Part shown: piece by piece, positions 44,207-45,840 of the stretch | How positions within the stretch are numbered: the first letter of the stretch is position 1 | Layout: each line of letters begins with the position of its first letter | Assembly (NCBI GenBank): GCA_001603425.1 | Contig: LUYZ01000007.1 | Coordinates: forward strand, 1 to 45,840 | Reading direction: 5' to 3' | Origin: Bacteroidales bacterium Bact_08 | GTDB taxonomy: Bacteria; Bacteroidota; Bacteroidia; Bacteroidales; UBA932 | Length of the DNA: 45,840 bases | Made by a program: the position numbers and the translations under genes | Notes under the pieces: generated by a model | What the model was told of the DNA's origin: nothing | The model's input: only the letters and a program-made list of their open reading frames with translations | Databases searched by the model: none

Positions 44207-44977
44207 ATGAGTAGAGTAACTATATATCTTTCACTCTTTTTTATAATGATGGTTAATTGTTCATCAGTAGCCAAAGATAGGGCTGTTAGATATAGGGTTA
44301 AAGTTCTAGAGAGTCTTCCTCATAGTGTTAATGCTTATACGCAAGGTCTGTTCTTTCATAATGGATCTTTATTTGAGAGTTCTGGCCAGTATGGCGAATC
44401 CTATTTTAGAGAGGTAAATCTTAAGACAGGTGCAACGATTAGGAGTTTTAATCTTGCTCCAAAGTATTTTGCCGAAGGTGCGGTGGTTTTAAATAACCTA
44501 TTATACCTATTAACATGGATGGAAAATGAGGTATTGGTCTATGATATTAATAGTTTTAAGCAGCTAGGTACTCTCTATAACCCTAGAGAAGGCTGGGGGC
44601 TAACTACTGATGGAAAAAATTTGATTATGACAGATGGCTCTGATCATCTGTTTTTTATGGATCCAAACACTTTTATGGAGCGCTCCAGAGTAAAGGTTAC
44701 ATTGGATGGCAAAAAACTAGATCAGTTAAATGAACTTGAATTTATAGATGGTAAAGTTTGGGCAAACGTATACGGAGAGGAGATAATAGTTATTATAGAC
44801 CCTAAAACTGGAGTAGTAGAAGGTGTAGTGGAGTGTTTTAATCTATTGTCTAGACAGGAAAGAGGCCCAAGAACAGATGTCTTAAATGGTATTGCATATA
44901 ATTCGATGGATGGTTCTATTTATATAACGGGTAAATATTGGCCTAAAATGTTTAAAATAGAGCTTGTTAAGAGATAA
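44207..44977 (+). CDS. Glutamine cyclotransferase (glutaminyl-peptide cyclotransferase), lipoprotein
   Basis: The 256-residue protein has a lipoprotein-type signal (lipobox MVNC, Cys18) and matches the plant/bacterial-type glutamine cyclotransferase family (PF05096), a five-bladed beta-propeller. Family segments include PHSVNAYTQGLFFHNGSLFESSGQYG, FAEGAVVLNNLLYLLTWMENEVLVYD and GWGLTTDGKNLIMTDGSDHLFFMDP. Such enzymes convert N-terminal Gln of peptides and exported proteins to pyroglutamate in the periplasm; in Bacteroidetes many exported proteins begin with Gln after signal cleavage. The gene is close behind pyrG and overlaps the convergent mnmD gene by 11 bases. Confidence 0.9.
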   Translation: MSRVTIYLSLFFIMMVNCSSVAKDRAVRYRVKVLESLPHSVNAYTQGLFFHNGSLFESSGQYGESYFREVNLKTGATIRSFNLAPKYFAEGAVVLNNLLYLLTWMENEVLVYDINSFKQLGTLYNPREGWGLTTDGKNLIMTDGSDHLFFMDPNTFMERSRVKVTLDGKKLDQLNELEFIDGKVWANVYGEEIIVIIDPKTGVVEGVVECFNLLSRQERGPRTDVLNGIAYNSMDGSIYITGKYWPKMFKIELVKR

Positions 44978-45680
44978 TTTTTTGAGCGATAACTATATGC
45001 CTTTTTCCTATAGGACCTTTTACTCGTTTTACAATAAATCCAGAATCTCTTAATGCCTGCTTTACAACTCCTTTAGAAGAGTAGGTTGTTAATATTCCAC
45101 CATCTGATGTTATCTTAAAAATATGACTAAAAATTTTCTTGCTCCATAGTTGGGGTTGTCTCTCTGGGGAGAATGCATCGTAATATGTCACATCTATGCT
45201 TGAGATGTTATATATGTTTTTTAGCCGATTCTCATCTAAAAGATTTTCAATATCATCCTCTATTTTTGTGAGATAGAAATTGGGTGAAATTTCTATCCTC
45301 TTATTCCATTCACATTTATGAATATCCAAAAAAAGTGATTTATACTCTTTGTCAAATGAGTCTATATAGTTTAGATTATTAATCATCTGAATATCTAAAG
45401 GATGTTTCTCTACTGAAAAATAGTCTATTGTAATGTTATTCTCAATAGCCTCTTTGATTGTTAGTATTGTATTTAGTCCAGTTCCAAAGCCCTGCTCGAA
45501 TATGGTAACTCTTTGATTGTCTCTAAATGAGTGATGATATAGTCCATTTTTTATAAAGATGTGGTTACTCTCAGATATTGCTCCATTTGTGGAGTGGTAA
45601 CTCTCATTATAGTCATTTGAGAAAAATGAGGACGACCCATCGGCAGTGAGAATGTGTTCTATATGTGGTTGAGAATCCAT
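44967..45680 (-). CDS. mnmD: tRNA wobble-uridine methyltransferase MnmD (MnmC1-like)
   Basis: The 237-residue protein is the stand-alone methyltransferase domain corresponding to the N-terminal part of MnmC, which makes the final methylation of 5-methylaminomethyl-2-thiouridine at tRNA position 34. Family features are FSNDYNESYHSTNGAISESNHIFI at about residues 20-43, the SAM-binding motif TIFEQGFGTGLNTILT at about 59-74, and DVTYYDAFSPERQPQLWSK followed by a GGILTTYSSKGVVKQALRDSGF segment. The stand-alone form is common in Bacteroidetes. It faces the cyclotransferase gene and is divergent from the truncated gene at the right end. Confidence 0.92.
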   Translation of the reverse strand: MDSQPHIEHILTADGSSSFFSNDYNESYHSTNGAISESNHIFIKNGLYHHSFRDNQRVTIFEQGFGTGLNTILTIKEAIENNITIDYFSVEKHPLDIQMINNLNYIDSFDKEYKSLFLDIHKCEWNKRIEISPNFYLTKIEDDIENLLDENRLKNIYNISSIDVTYYDAFSPERQPQLWSKKIFSHIFKITSDGGILTTYSSKGVVKQALRDSGFIVKRVKGPIGKRHIVIAQKIIS

Positions 45681-45721
45681 TATTGGGAAATATAGATATT
45701 GTATATAATATTAAACTGCTG

Positions 45722-45729
45722 CAAAGTTA
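45722..45729 (-). promoter_or_regulatory. Candidate -7 element for mnmD
   Basis: The minus strand reads TAACTTTG, an exact TAnnTTTG match, about 42 bases upstream of the mnmD start codon. It lies 20 bases from the oppositely oriented -7 element at 45750-45757, so the two promoters overlap. Confidence 0.55.
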
Positions 45730-45749
45730 TCTCTTTCTCTCAATTTTTT

Positions 45750-45757
45750 TATCTTTG
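45750..45757 (+). promoter_or_regulatory. -7 element for the gene at the right end
   Basis: TATCTTTG is an exact consensus match about 38 bases upstream of the ATG at 45796. Its -33 region would coincide with the mnmD -7 box, so expression in the two directions may be mutually exclusive. Confidence 0.55.
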
Positions 45758-45795
45758 TAGATTATTAATATTAGAGAAAATATAATCGGTAAATA

Positions 45796-45822
45796 ATGGC
45801 TTTTTTAACAGGAGTACTAAAA
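45796..45822 (+). CDS. Start of an unidentified gene, cut off by adapter sequence
   Basis: An ATG preceded by a good -7 box opens a frame with nine genuine codons (MAFLTGVLK) before the adapter-like sequence begins. The fragment is too short to assign. Any residues read beyond 45822 are artefactual. Confidence 0.4.
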
Positions 45823-45840
45823 AGATCGGAAGAGCACACG
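45823..45840 (+). other. Illumina TruSeq adapter remnant at the end of the sequence
   Basis: The last 18 bases, AGATCGGAAGAGCACACG, are identical to the beginning of the standard Illumina TruSeq read adapter. Their GC content differs from the flanking DNA and they end exactly at the edge of the window, as expected when untrimmed adapter is assembled at a contig end. They are not part of the genome. Confidence 0.95.

Overview
The window is a 45.8 kb piece of AT-rich DNA from a member of the Bacteroidetes, most likely the order Bacteroidales. Evidence: the lipid A cluster HD-protein/lpxD/lpxC-fabZ/lpxA, an archaeal-type ProRS, DUF3078 and FadL-like outer membrane proteins, a TonB receptor with an N-terminal carboxypeptidase-like domain, mnmD, and recurrent promoters of the Bacteroidetes type (TTTG, 17-22 nt, TAnnTTTG). 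No rRNA, IS element, phage gene or CRISPR array is visible, and no gene-free stretch exceeds 300 bases. The last 18 bases match an Illumina adapter, so the right edge is an assembly end and not genomic sequence.

Layout. 1-576: start of a leftward rimP-nusA operon. 602-5720: rightward HD phosphohydrolase, lpxD, lpxC, fabZ, lpxA and a WbqC-like gene; lpxC and fabZ, fused in most relatives, are here in two frames joined at an A8 run. 5694-8572: leftward FadL-like barrel and a Trp/Tyr-rich lipoprotein. 8707-12642: proS, a DUF3078 protein and tilS. 12708-14474: leftward sppA. 14597-30413: an envelope and peptide-export region consisting of a 6-bladed beta-propeller lipoprotein, TolC, an adaptor, two paired RND permeases, a leftward two-component system, then a 55-codon double-glycine peptide gene, a C39-peptidase ABC exporter and an HlyD-type adaptor. 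30452-34378: a probable metal-handling group (His/Cys-rich small protein, TonB receptor, HMA protein, unknown secreted protein). 34416-36920: a GH9 plus deacetylase-like fusion. 36975-39230: nfnAB. 39275-40888: a tyrosine phenol-lyase-like gene preceded by a Tyr-rich leader ORF and an attenuator. 40944-45680: hisS, initiator tRNA, pyrG, glutamine cyclotransferase, mnmD.

The two most interesting systems are (1) the small peptide with a textbook double-glycine leader, its dedicated PCAT/HlyD exporter and a divergent sensor kinase and response regulator next to an RND efflux set, with no modification enzyme in sight, which suggests an unmodified secreted peptide used as a bacteriocin or signal; and (2) the leader upstream of the tyrosine phenol-lyase-like gene, where a short ORF with a Tyr-Tyr-Cys-Tyr-Tyr-Tyr run overlaps an antiterminator strand that competes with a strong terminator 20 bases before the start codon.
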